Of a DNA stretch of 64,000 bases, positions 1-8,682 are shown in pieces. A model generated the notes under the pieces. That model searched no databases. It saw nothing but the letters and a program-made list of their open reading frames with translations, and had not been told where the DNA came from. The stretch spans positions 15,734 through 79,733 of the forward strand of contig CAYQJS010000020.1 in NCBI GenBank assembly GCA_964417895.1, read 5' to 3'. The number at the start of each line of letters is the position of its first letter. Position 1 is the stretch's first letter. The DNA is from CAYQJS01 sp964417895 (lineage in GTDB: Bacteria > Chloroflexota > UBA6077 > SHYK01). A program made the position numbers and the translations under genes.

Positions 1-2
1 TC

Positions 3-2156
3 ATGGCCAGAGTGCCCGTGAGTTCCATCGCCAGTGCGCCGGTTCTCAGGGCCTTCTGTGTAGCCCTCTCCGTGACCCTGGGTGCATCAGCCCTCGGCCA
101 AGCAAGCGTCACAGGAGTTGAGATGACCCGCGACGAATCGCAAGCATTGAACCGGACCTCGCACGGCACCGTGGGGCAACACGACGATTTGAGCGGGCGG
201 GCCCACGGAGCATCGAGGCTCGCCGAAGCGGGCATCACGCGATTCGAGATCACCCACATCGAATCGCCGACGTTCGAGGGGACTTCGTTCGGCACAGTGG
301 GCCAGTATGAGAGACTGCGGGGGCGGGCCTTCGGCGAGGTCGATCCGAACGACCCCCGCAACACGGTGATCACCGATATTCAGATGGCGCCGCGCAACGC
401 CAGGGGCATGGTCGAGTACAACGCGGACGTTTTCATCCTCAAGCCGATCAACCTGGCGAACGGCAACCACCGAGTCTTCTACCACATGAACAATCGGGGG
501 AATATTGGCGTTCTGGCCGCGTTCAACGACGGGGGCGGTGGCAACGATCCGACGACGGCGGCCGACGCGGGCAACGGGTTTCTCATGCGTCAGGGATATA
601 CCATCGTTTCCAATGGCTGGGACGCCGGGGTGGCGCCCGGCGGCAACCGCCTCACGATCACCGTTCCGACCGCGATGAACCCAGACGGCAGCCCAATCGT
701 CGGCCCCTCCCTCGAAGAATTCGTCGTTGACAACGGGACGACGATGACCGGCACGCTGACGTATCCGGCGGCCACCCTGGACAAGTCGCAGGCGAGCCTC
801 ACGGCGCGCGCGCTCTACACTGATCCGCCGGTGCCTATCCCCGCGACCGACTGGGAGTACGTCGGCGAGCATACCATCAGGCTGTTGCCCGTCGGGACGC
901 CGTTCACGCAGGGCAGGCTCTACGAGCTCACGTATCCCGCGCAGGACCCCATCGTCGCCGGCCTCGGCTTCGCCGCCACGCGAGACCTCGCTGCATTCAT
1001 ACGTCACGCGTCCGCCGACGGCGAAGGCAATCCCAACCCGTTAGCCGGGAGCGTTCAGGCTATCTACACGTTCGGGATATCGCAACCCACACGCTTCATG
1101 CGCGACTTCATATATCTGGGTTTCAACGAGGACGAACAGGGCCGCCCAGTATTCGATGGGATACTGAACTGGATTGGCGGGGGCAGCGGAATCTTCGTGA
1201 ACCACCGCTTCGCTCAGCCCGGGCGGACGCACCGCCAACACATCGGTCGGTGGTATCCCGAGCGCGAGTTCCCGTTCGCCAACCAGGTTCTGTCCGACCC
1301 GGTCACGGGCAAGACCGACGGGCGGCTGCTTCGGTGCCTGGCGAGTGATACGTGCCCCAAGATCTTCGAGGTGAACTCGGCGAACGAGTACTGGGTCAAG
1401 GGCGGTTCCCTCCTGCATACGGACGCGCTCGGGAATGATCTCGCCGATCCTCCGAATGTGCGCTCCTACCTGGTGTCGAGCCTGCCGCACGGCGCTGCCA
1501 GCGGGCTGGGCAACTGCGCGCAACCCAGGAACCCACTCAACGCCAGGCCCGTCCTTCGGGCGCTCCTGATGGCGCTGGACGAATGGGTCACTTCCGGCAG
1601 GGAGCCGCCCGCGAGCCGCGTGCCACGGCGCGCGGATGGGACGCTGGTCCCATCGTTGCCCCAGAGCGCAGTTGGGTTCCCCGACATCCCCGGGGTCACT
1701 TACAACGGGCTCATGACCACCGGAGACCTGTTCGACTACGGGCCCTTCTTCGACCGGGGCATCCTGACGGTCCTCCCGCCGCGTCTTCTCGGTTCCCCCT
1801 ATCCCGTCAATGTTCCAAAGACCGACGCTGACGGCAACGACATCGCCGGCATCCGCCTGCCGGAGATCGCGGCGCCGTTGGCCACGTACACCGGCTGGGC
1901 TGTGCGCGCCACCGTCTTCGCTGGGGACGACCTCTGTGACGCAGCTGGGCAGAAGATCGACTTTCCCCAGACAACCGCCGAGCGGCTGGCTGTCGGCGAC
2001 CCACGACTCTCAATCGAGGAACGCTACTCGAACCAGGCGGAGTACGTGAGCGCGGTGGCGCAGGCTGCGCACAGTCTCAGCGAGCAGCGGCTGCTACTCT
2101 CCGAGGATGTCGAGCGCTACATCCAGAGGGCAGCGGAAAGTGAGATCGGTAGCTGA
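3..2156 (+). CDS. secreted alpha/beta hydrolase domain protein (Abhydrolase_10-like)
   Basis: Predicted 717-residue exported protein. An N-terminal hydrophobic stretch (about residues 10-33) looks like a signal peptide. The body resembles the large 'alpha/beta hydrolase domain-containing' family (Abhydrolase_10), with blocks such as FYHMNNRGN, GNGFLMRQGYTIVSNGWDAG and a candidate nucleophile elbow GISQPTR near residue 357. Substrate is unknown; ester hydrolysis is the inferred chemistry. The N-terminus holds an internal duplication: residues 35-69 and 78-112 are two related copies, both containing GTVGQ and GRA(H/F)G. Only the second runs on into the domain. The ATG lies 2 bases from the window edge, so an upstream start cannot be excluded. 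Confidence 0.75.
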   Translation: MARVPVSSIASAPVLRAFCVALSVTLGASALGQASVTGVEMTRDESQALNRTSHGTVGQHDDLSGRAHGASRLAEAGITRFEITHIESPTFEGTSFGTVGQYERLRGRAFGEVDPNDPRNTVITDIQMAPRNARGMVEYNADVFILKPINLANGNHRVFYHMNNRGNIGVLAAFNDGGGGNDPTTAADAGNGFLMRQGYTIVSNGWDAGVAPGGNRLTITVPTAMNPDGSPIVGPSLEEFVVDNGTTMTGTLTYPAATLDKSQASLTARALYTDPPVPIPATDWEYVGEHTIRLLPVGTPFTQGRLYELTYPAQDPIVAGLGFAATRDLAAFIRHASADGEGNPNPLAGSVQAIYTFGISQPTRFMRDFIYLGFNEDEQGRPVFDGILNWIGGGSGIFVNHRFAQPGRTHRQHIGRWYPEREFPFANQVLSDPVTGKTDGRLLRCLASDTCPKIFEVNSANEYWVKGGSLLHTDALGNDLADPPNVRSYLVSSLPHGAASGLGNCAQPRNPLNARPVLRALLMALDEWVTSGREPPASRVPRRADGTLVPSLPQSAVGFPDIPGVTYNGLMTTGDLFDYGPFFDRGILTVLPPRLLGSPYPVNVPKTDADGNDIAGIRLPEIAAPLATYTGWAVRATVFAGDDLCDAAGQKIDFPQTTAERLAVGDPRLSIEERYSNQAEYVSAVAQAAHSLSEQRLLLSEDVERYIQRAAESEIGS

Positions 2157-2294
2157 CTATCGTGCTCACCGCTACAGATCGGCTACGCCGCGATGATCTG
2201 AACGCGGTTCCACGCCGTCCGGCCCGATGCGGCTGTTAGATCGGACGGAGGTCAGCAACTACGGACGGCGCTACAATGGCAGAAGGGGGTTTCG

Positions 2295-2855
2295 ATGGTG
2301 GCGCAGCCGACCCGGCGCCGGTTCACGGTTACCGACTATTACCTGATGGCAGACGCGGGCATTCTCACGGAGGATGACCGCGTCGAGCTCATCAAGGGAG
2401 AGATCATTCAGATGCCGCCGATCGGTGGCCGCCATGCCTCTTGCGTTGATCGCATCACCCGACTGCTCGCGTCGATCCCGGCCGAAGCGGCCCAGATTCG
2501 GATCCAGAACCCGCTACGTCTGAGCGATCGCTCCGAGCCAGTGCCCGATGTGATGCTGTTGCGGCCGCGCCCTGACTTCTACGGGAGTAGCCACCCGACG
2601 GCTGAGGATGTGCTGCTCCTCATCGAGGTGTCGGACACCACCGTCGCCTACGATCAACGAATCAAGCTGCCGCTCTACGCTCGCGAAGGCGTGCCAGAGG
2701 TCTGGAACGCCGATCTTGACGCCGAGGTCATTCGGGTCCACCGTGAGCCTACGCGGACCGGCTATCGCTCCACGGAAACGCTGAATCGGGGTGATCGACT
2801 CACCCCACTGGCTTTCCCCGGCCTCGGCTTCGCGGTAGACGACATCCTGGGTTGA
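2295..2855 (+). CDS. Uma2 family (DUF820) restriction-endonuclease-fold protein
   Basis: 186 residues, the usual Uma2 length. It starts with the family-typical RRFTVTDYYLMADAGIL and DDRVELIKGEI. The PD-(D/E)XK-like core follows: PVPDVMLL (Asp), then LLIEVSDTT (Glu), then YDQRIKLPLYAREGVPEVW (Lys). Uma2 proteins are abundant in Cyanobacteria and Chloroflexota; their function is not established, and a nuclease role is inferred from the fold. GGGGG of the sequence agaagggggt sits just before the ATG. It stands alone between the hydrolase and the convergent solute-binding-protein gene. A second, diverged copy lies at 45266-45814. Confidence 0.85.
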   Translation: MVAQPTRRRFTVTDYYLMADAGILTEDDRVELIKGEIIQMPPIGGRHASCVDRITRLLASIPAEAAQIRIQNPLRLSDRSEPVPDVMLLRPRPDFYGSSHPTAEDVLLLIEVSDTTVAYDQRIKLPLYAREGVPEVWNADLDAEVIRVHREPTRTGYRSTETLNRGDRLTPLAFPGLGFAVDDILG

Positions 2856-2878
2856 CAGACTCCGCGAGGGGCCAGCGT

Positions 2879-4600
2879 CTACGGCAGCTCCCACTCATGG
2901 ACGTTCCACGTGTGCAGGATGAACCCGCGATGGGCCACGCCCGTGTTGGGCACCGGGCCCTTCAACCCGTTGCCCACCGGGACAAGGTCCCAGCGGAAGT
3001 AGAGCGGCATGACGGGCAGCTCGGCCATAGCGATGCGGAGCAGCTCGCGTTCCACGTCAACACGCTGCGACTCTTGCAGCGAGTTCAGCATGCGCAGATC
3101 GAGCTCATCCCACGCGGGGTTGGAGTATCCGCCGCGATTCGTGCCGGTCCATCGGTTTTGTGCCGTCGGGATGTTGTAGGTGGCCGTTCTGCGAATCACC
3201 GCCGCCGCGCCCATCGGGTTGGAACTGATGTCCACGCCTGTGAAGGTGGCGCGGTCCTCTCGATCACGCAGAGCCGCCGCCGTGCGTTGCTCGTGGGACC
3301 CAATAACGCCGATCTCCTTCCAGTTGGACGCGATGATGAGCGAGTCTCTCTCGCCATCCGTGTCGCGCATGGTGAGGTTGAACTTCATGCCACCCTTCTC
3401 GAGCACGCCGTCGGCGCCCCGCTGCCAGCCCGCCTCCGCCATCAGGGCGCTGGCCTGCCGCGGGTCATGGGGAAGGCGCGTGATCGTGTCCTGGAGCAAC
3501 CGATAGTTGCCGAAGGTCGGGTGCACCCAACTGTCGGCCACGATGCCGAACTCTCCGAATATCGTCCGCGCCAGCGGCTCGCGGTCGATGGCGAGCAACA
3601 ATGCGCGCCGCACTCGGGGATCGGTGAGGTCAGCGGGCTGGGGGCTGTGGTACTTCTGCGGCTCAGCGAAGCGATAGCTGATGGGGTCCATCAGCACCGT
3701 GCCGTAGCGGCTCGCCTCCCAGTCGCGTTTGATCGCCATCATGGCATCGAACTCCGGGACGCCACCCAGGGTCATCATGACCTGAATAGCCTTCGCGTTC
3801 AGGTTGGCTAGCATCGTGTTCAAGTCCGGGATGAACTGCACGCGGATCGCGTCCAGCTTCGGCCGCCCGAGGAAGTACCGGTCGAACGCCGCGAAATCGA
3901 TGTGGCTGCCGCTCTCCCAGCGATTGATGCGGAAGGGACCGAGGCCAATGTACTCGGCGTTGAAATACGGCTGGGCCAAAAAAGCTTCCTTGGACCCCTG
4001 GGTGTAGCTCTGCTCGAGCAGATGTCTGGGCAGAGGGTAGAGGTCACGGTGCTCCATGCGATCCGCGAACGGGTAGGACTCGCGCCAGGTCACCACGATG
4101 GTGCTTTGGTCCGTGACTTCCCAGCGATCGACCAGGCGAACGGCGTCCTGGTTGCTATTGGGGACTTCAGGATCGCGATTCACCTGCAGAGAGAAGGCAA
4201 CGTCGTTCGCAGTGAAGGGAGTGCCGTCGTGCCAGACCACGTCGGAGCGTAGCCTGTACGTCGTCTCCATCCGGCCGTCCGGCAGCACCCGCCAGGTCCC
4301 GCTGTCGAACGAAGGCAGCTGGGTGAGCAGCCGTGGGGTCGCCGAGCCATCGGAGGTGATGGCCACCAGGTGCTGGTTGAAGATGTTCGCGAGCTCGCGG
4401 GCGCCACTACCACCGCCGAGGGTAATGGAATCCCAGAGAGTCTTGATCTCTTCATCCATCCCGATGCTGATTATCTTGGTCCCCTGCCTTGCTCCGGGCG
4501 CTGTCTGATCTTGCTGCCCCCTCGTGGACTCCCCCGCGCCGGGCGCGCAAGCCATGAGAACCATGACAGCGATCGAAACGAAACTGAACTGTGTACGCAT
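2879..4600 (-). CDS. ABC transporter substrate-binding lipoprotein, family 5
   Basis: Extracytoplasmic solute-binding protein of the peptide/nickel family (SBP_bac_5), 573 residues. The start was placed at the ATG ending at 4600 because a strong GGGAGGGC ribosome site precedes it and the product begins with a short lipoprotein signal, MRTQFSFVSIAVMVLMAC, with Cys18 as the lipid-modified residue. The family block WHDGTPFTANDVAFS and the C-terminal NRWTGTNRGGYSNPAWDEL are present. It is the last gene of a probable minus-strand operon after the ring-cleavage dioxygenase and the ThDP enzyme (49 bp after the latter). No permease or ATPase gene is nearby. The ligand is unknown; oligopeptides, nickel or small organic compounds are all bound by family members. 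Confidence 0.88.
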   Translation of the reverse strand: MRTQFSFVSIAVMVLMACAPGAGESTRGQQDQTAPGARQGTKIISIGMDEEIKTLWDSITLGGGSGARELANIFNQHLVAITSDGSATPRLLTQLPSFDSGTWRVLPDGRMETTYRLRSDVVWHDGTPFTANDVAFSLQVNRDPEVPNSNQDAVRLVDRWEVTDQSTIVVTWRESYPFADRMEHRDLYPLPRHLLEQSYTQGSKEAFLAQPYFNAEYIGLGPFRINRWESGSHIDFAAFDRYFLGRPKLDAIRVQFIPDLNTMLANLNAKAIQVMMTLGGVPEFDAMMAIKRDWEASRYGTVLMDPISYRFAEPQKYHSPQPADLTDPRVRRALLLAIDREPLARTIFGEFGIVADSWVHPTFGNYRLLQDTITRLPHDPRQASALMAEAGWQRGADGVLEKGGMKFNLTMRDTDGERDSLIIASNWKEIGVIGSHEQRTAAALRDREDRATFTGVDISSNPMGAAAVIRRTATYNIPTAQNRWTGTNRGGYSNPAWDELDLRMLNSLQESQRVDVERELLRIAMAELPVMPLYFRWDLVPVGNGLKGPVPNTGVAHRGFILHTWNVHEWELP

Positions 4601-4649
4601 TACTGCCCTCCCTGTGTGAGCGAACACGCGGTGAAATCCCACCCGCAGA

Positions 4650-6434
4650 TCACGACAGATTCATCTCCTCCACAAGGGTCGGGAGCCAGACGGCGATGAC
4701 GGCCGGTGAGCCGTTGCGCACCGCCGCGAGGCCGCGGCGCAGAGCGGGGCCCACCTCCTCGGGATCGCGAACGTTTTCACCATAGCCGTTCACCGTCTCG
4801 GCCATCTTAGCGTAATCGGGCGGCGGGTCGAAGACGCCACCATCGTAGTTGCCCTTCTCGGCCGCCATTCCCTCTGGGTAGGTGTTCCGCAAGCCCGTGG
4901 TGCCGGTTGAGTACGAGCGGTTGACGAAGACGACGCTCAGGAAGGGAGCCTTGTGGTGAGCGGCTGTCCACAGCGCCGCGATGGGGTTATCGAACATGAA
5001 GAACCCGTCCCCGACAGCCAGGACTACGTCGTGCTCCGGGCTCGCCAGCTTGGCGCCGAAGGCCGCCCCCGCTCCCCAGCCACCGGACGAGCCGCCCGAC
5101 TTGAATACCGTGCCAGGCTGAGACCGCCGGTAATACGTCTGCAGGAACCCCGAGTTGCTGAGCGCATCGTCCAGCAGGATGGCGTCGGGCTCGAGGACCT
5201 GCCCGATCTGGTGGGCGACCCAGCGCGGGTGGATGGGCCGGCGGTGGCCGGCCCGCTGGGCGGCCTCCTCGGCCTGGCCTTCCAGTTCTCGCTTACGCAG
5301 CTCCAGGCGTGCGCGGCGATCGGCGATGCGGCTCATGTCGCTCTGGGTAAGCATGGTCGTGGCCGCGTCATGAATAGCGCGCGCAGCAGACGCCGCGTCC
5401 ACGGCCAGCCACAAGTCCGCCTGCCATTCCATCGTCTTGTAGCGGGACTGCACGGGATCTACATCCACCCAGGCGACCTTCGCGTCCGGCGAGGGCGCAT
5501 CGTGGGGCGGGATCCAGGGCACCGGGCTCTCGACGATGAGGAGAGCATCCGCGTCCCTCGGGGCCGGGCCGGTGCCGAACAGGGGATGGGTTGACGGGAA
5601 GCTCAGGGCGGCCGACAGCCGATCCTGCATGACCGGCACGGCCAGCAACTCGGCCAGCCGCACCAGCTCTTCGACCGACTCGGGGTTACGGCCCGAATTG
5701 GCCGTATAGATGCAGGGGTTGTCCGCCTCGATGAGCCAGCGAGCGACCTCTCTGGCGTCGTCGGGATCTGGCCAGGAAGGGCGGGCCACCCCCAACTGGT
5801 CGCGGGTCGGGAAGCGGACGTGGCCGTCTGCAAACGGGGTCATGGCCGCCTCCCGTGGAAACGCCAGGTACACAGGCCCCCTGGGCTCACTCATCGCAAC
5901 CTGGAGCAAACGACTGATCATCAGCCCAGGGTTGTCCTGGCCTTCCATGCGGTGGTCCATCTTGGTGTACTGGCGCAGGATCTCGCCCTGGTCGCGCGGC
6001 TCCTGGTACCACTGGATCGCGCCGTTGCGCGCGCCAGCCATGGTCCCGGGGTAGGCGCGGGGGCCCGTACCGGAGGTCATGAGCACCGGGTAAGACCCCT
6101 TCCACGCCGTGTGAAGGGCGGCGCCATAGTTGAAGGTGCCCACGTCCACGTGTGCGGCCGTAGCTGCCGGCCGGCCGGTCACCATCGCCACACCGAGCGC
6201 GGCGTTCAGGGCCGTCTGCTCGTGCATCATCGTGATCAGACGCGGTGACAGCCGTCCGAGCTCCTGCGCCTTGGCGGTCGCCTCCTGGTAGAAGCCAATC
6301 TCTGAGCCCGAGACGAAGAACAGGTGGTCGATGCCTCCCAGCTTCATCGAAGCGACCACGGCGTCGGCCCACTCCTCCGCGGGGTATTCTGCCCACCGCT
6401 TGTCGATGCCAGCGACGCGCTCCTGAATCGCCAT
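4650..6434 (-). CDS. thiamine diphosphate-dependent enzyme, acetolactate-synthase-like
   Basis: 594-residue protein with the three-domain layout of the ThDP-dependent acetolactate synthase/benzoylformate decarboxylase superfamily. The activating Glu is E72 in MMHEQTALN. The ThDP-Mg motif starts at GDG 475 (VGDGFFMFDN) and closes with Asn at about 505. The central domain contains the family-like PCIYTANSGRNPESVEELVRL. Reaction is unresolved: decarboxylation of a 2-oxo acid or carboligation are both possible. It is not an ordinary ilvB, since no ilvN regulatory subunit is adjacent. It follows the LigB-type dioxygenase by 73 bp on the same strand, which suggests a role in aromatic or keto-acid catabolism. 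Start ATG ends at 6434, with a weak AAAGG upstream. Confidence 0.85.
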   Translation of the reverse strand: MAIQERVAGIDKRWAEYPAEEWADAVVASMKLGGIDHLFFVSGSEIGFYQEATAKAQELGRLSPRLITMMHEQTALNAALGVAMVTGRPAATAAHVDVGTFNYGAALHTAWKGSYPVLMTSGTGPRAYPGTMAGARNGAIQWYQEPRDQGEILRQYTKMDHRMEGQDNPGLMISRLLQVAMSEPRGPVYLAFPREAAMTPFADGHVRFPTRDQLGVARPSWPDPDDAREVARWLIEADNPCIYTANSGRNPESVEELVRLAELLAVPVMQDRLSAALSFPSTHPLFGTGPAPRDADALLIVESPVPWIPPHDAPSPDAKVAWVDVDPVQSRYKTMEWQADLWLAVDAASAARAIHDAATTMLTQSDMSRIADRRARLELRKRELEGQAEEAAQRAGHRRPIHPRWVAHQIGQVLEPDAILLDDALSNSGFLQTYYRRSQPGTVFKSGGSSGGWGAGAAFGAKLASPEHDVVLAVGDGFFMFDNPIAALWTAAHHKAPFLSVVFVNRSYSTGTTGLRNTYPEGMAAEKGNYDGGVFDPPPDYAKMAETVNGYGENVRDPEEVGPALRRGLAAVRNGSPAVIAVWLPTLVEEMNLS

Positions 6435-6507
6435 GCTGCTTACTACCTTTCTGGGCCGTCGCGCCCGCTACCGTTTTCCCGTTGATCTGGCTCGATTATC
6501 TCCCTCC

Positions 6508-7566
6508 TCATGGCCGGAAGGCGGCGAACACCTTGTCGGAGTTGGTGATCCAGGACTCCAAAAACACCGAATAGTCTGGCTTGCGATCCAGCTGGTCCAT
6601 AGCGCCCGCCAGACAAAACCAGTTCAGCAGCTCCTGGTGGCCACGATCCTCGGCCTCCTCGATGGCTACGTTGCGCCAGACGTCCCAGTCCCCCTCGACC
6701 AGCGCGTCGTAGAACCGCCTGTCGGACTCCACGTCCGGATACATGAGGGCGTGTTTGGGCACGAGGAACGAGTGGGACCAACTGGAGGAGGCGACCAGCG
6801 CGACCCTCCAGGGACTGTCGGCCACGGCTCGCGCCACGGCGGCCCCGAGCTGGAAGCAGCGCCACGGTTGGGGGCCGGGCGGGTCGAAGTCAGCCTCAAG
6901 CGCCAGCGCCTCCGTGGGAGTCTGGGCCCTGCCATGGGCGCGCACGAGGTCACGGCCGTAGCTATTCACGGTGATGGGCACCAGGGGGTAAGAGAACCCC
7001 CGCCGGTCCCAGTCCATGTATAGAACCGAGTTCACCACCGCATGGCCCAGCCCTTCCCCATGCAGCGGCTTGTACGCATAGGCAACGTCGAACCCTTGAT
7101 TTAGGAGCGCCGATGCCACGAACTTGCCGTGGGCGCGACTTCCGGCGATCGTGAAGACGCTGTCTTCCGGCTCATCCCAGGCGTTGGGCCCACGAGCGTG
7201 ATCGGGCGACCAGGGCCGCACGTCTACGGAGTCATAGGCCAGCACCGAGAAAGCCGGCACGCAGTCTTCACGGAAGTTCTCGTACTGGTCATCACCCCAG
7301 AGGACCACGAAGTCCGGCTGGAAGGCGTCGAGCTCCTGACGTGCTTTCCGAAACTCATCAATCATCGCCTGCCGATGCTCTGCGACGTGAGCGCGACCTT
7401 CGTCGTCGGCCCACTGCCGACGCATGGGCTCCGGCCACCCCTCGGGCGAGCGCAGGCGCTCGGGGAGGGCCGGGTCGCTCCGCAGCCAGTTGATGCGGCG
7501 CGCCAGGTCGCCTTTGAATGCAAGGCCCGGATAGTGTGTGATGCCGAGGCCCAGAACCTGTCCCAT
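6508..7566 (-). CDS. extradiol ring-cleavage dioxygenase, class III (LigB-type)
   Basis: 352-residue protein resembling the LigB/protocatechuate 4,5-dioxygenase beta-type superfamily. It opens with MGQVLGLGITHYPGL and contains FVVLWGDDQYENF and VALVASSSWSHSFLVPKH. The last block resembles the region around the catalytic histidine. Class III enzymes use Fe(II) to open catechol-type rings; the substrate here cannot be read from sequence. The start was chosen at the ATG ending at 7566 because GGGAGGGC lies just upstream and the longer reading adds 49 residues that overlap the divergent gene. It heads a minus-strand operon with the ThDP enzyme and the solute-binding protein, and is divergent from a fumarylacetoacetase-family hydrolase, a natural later step after ring cleavage. 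Confidence 0.82.
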   Translation of the reverse strand: MGQVLGLGITHYPGLAFKGDLARRINWLRSDPALPERLRSPEGWPEPMRRQWADDEGRAHVAEHRQAMIDEFRKARQELDAFQPDFVVLWGDDQYENFREDCVPAFSVLAYDSVDVRPWSPDHARGPNAWDEPEDSVFTIAGSRAHGKFVASALLNQGFDVAYAYKPLHGEGLGHAVVNSVLYMDWDRRGFSYPLVPITVNSYGRDLVRAHGRAQTPTEALALEADFDPPGPQPWRCFQLGAAVARAVADSPWRVALVASSSWSHSFLVPKHALMYPDVESDRRFYDALVEGDWDVWRNVAIEEAEDRGHQELLNWFCLAGAMDQLDRKPDYSVFLESWITNSDKVFAAFRP

Positions 7567-7638
7567 AATGCCCTCCCCGCCTGCTTGGCTTTGACAATCG
7601 AGTATATTCGGCGCCGCAGCAATTAGGAGGTCGGATCC
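7567..7638. promoter_or_regulatory. divergent promoter region, ligB-like / FAH-family genes
   Basis: 72-bp spacer between two divergent starts. Its centre is a palindromic AT-rich patch (gaatatactcga read on the minus strand). A minus-strand -10 candidate TATACT lies at 7606-7601 and a plus-strand candidate TATATT at 7603-7608. No convincing -35 element is seen for either. The opposed genes would compete for or share one regulator site. Ribosome sites at both ends are strong (GGGAGGGC on minus, TTAGGAGG on plus). Confidence 0.4.
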
Positions 7639-8682
7639 ATGAAGCTCGTGACGTTTGCCGTCTCGACTCCTGTCGGCAGCATCGATCGACTCGGCGCGCT
7701 GATCGACGGTCACCAGGACGGCCGTGTCGTCGACCTCACCGCGTCCTACGCTGCCTACCTGGCAGCGGAGACTGATGAGCCGATGCCCCAGGAGCTCGCC
7801 GCCCTGCGCACACCGCCCGACATGATCGGATGGCTGCGCGGCGCCCAGAAGTCACGCGAGGCGGCGGAGCAGGCCATCGCCTACGCGAAGCGCCGACTTG
7901 ATCGGGAGACGAGCCCGCTCGGACCGCGAGCCGCGCGCCTGGCCTATGCGCGGGCCGAGGTCCGATTGCTGGCGCCGCTGCCGCGACCGCGCACTATGCG
8001 CGACTACTCCATCTATGAGGAGCACATGAGCCGCGCCGGGGGAAACGCGGAGAAGCGCCCCGCCTGGTACCGCTGGCCTCCCTACTACAAGGGCAACCCG
8101 GACTCCGTCATTGGCCCGGAGGACCCGATCCCCTACCCCAACTACACGCAGAAGCTCGACCTGGAGCCAGAGATCGGCATCGTGGTCGGGCGGGAGGGAC
8201 GCGATCTCACGCTCGACGAGGCGGCCGACGCCATCGCCGGTTACACGATCTTCATCGATTGCAGCGCCCGGGACGGCCAAGAACGGGAGCCCTTCGGGCC
8301 CTCCAAGCGCAAGGACTTCTGCAACGTCCTCGGCCCGTGCCTCGTCACCCCGGACGAGATCGGTGAGGGCAATCTCACGGTGCGCGTCATCGTCGACGGC
8401 GAGACGTGGTTCGAAGGAAATAGCGGCCACCGGCGGAATTTCACTCCCGCGCACCTGGTCGCCTTCTCATCCGACAACGAGACCCTCCACCCGGGCGACG
8501 TCATCGGGACCGGTACCGTCGGGCTCGGCTGCTCGATGGACCTCCACCGCTGGCCACAGGTTGGCCAGACGTTCACCGTGGAGATCGAGGGCATTGGCTC
8601 GCTCACGCATCGCATCGTTGCCGGCGAGCATCGCGTCGATCACGTCCTGCGCGGGATGGACGGGTTACTGGCGCCGAGCTAG
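7639..8682 (+). CDS. fumarylacetoacetate hydrolase family protein
   Basis: 347-residue FAH-superfamily enzyme; members hydrolyse or decarboxylate acylpyruvates and ring-cleavage products in a metal-dependent reaction. Motifs seen: YYKGNPDSVIGPEDPI, then the metal-site block KLDLEPEIGIVVG with acidic ligands, FIDCSARDGQ, and the C-terminal GDVIGTGTVGLG with a family-typical turn. The ATG at 7639 follows AATTAGGAGGTC, a strong ribosome site. The gene is divergent from a class III ring-cleavage dioxygenase, which fits sequential catabolism of an aromatic. Its 3' end overlaps the convergent acetoacetate-CoA ligase gene by 18 bp. The exact substrate is open. Confidence 0.88.
   Translation: MKLVTFAVSTPVGSIDRLGALIDGHQDGRVVDLTASYAAYLAAETDEPMPQELAALRTPPDMIGWLRGAQKSREAAEQAIAYAKRRLDRETSPLGPRAARLAYARAEVRLLAPLPRPRTMRDYSIYEEHMSRAGGNAEKRPAWYRWPPYYKGNPDSVIGPEDPIPYPNYTQKLDLEPEIGIVVGREGRDLTLDEAADAIAGYTIFIDCSARDGQEREPFGPSKRKDFCNVLGPCLVTPDEIGEGNLTVRVIVDGETWFEGNSGHRRNFTPAHLVAFSSDNETLHPGDVIGTGTVGLGCSMDLHRWPQVGQTFTVEIEGIGSLTHRIVAGEHRVDHVLRGMDGLLAPS

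Noticed and set aside
7591..7608. TTGACA followed by TATATT as a sigma-70 promoter for the FAH-family gene
   Set aside because: Only 6 bases separate them, against about 17 needed, so they cannot form one promoter.
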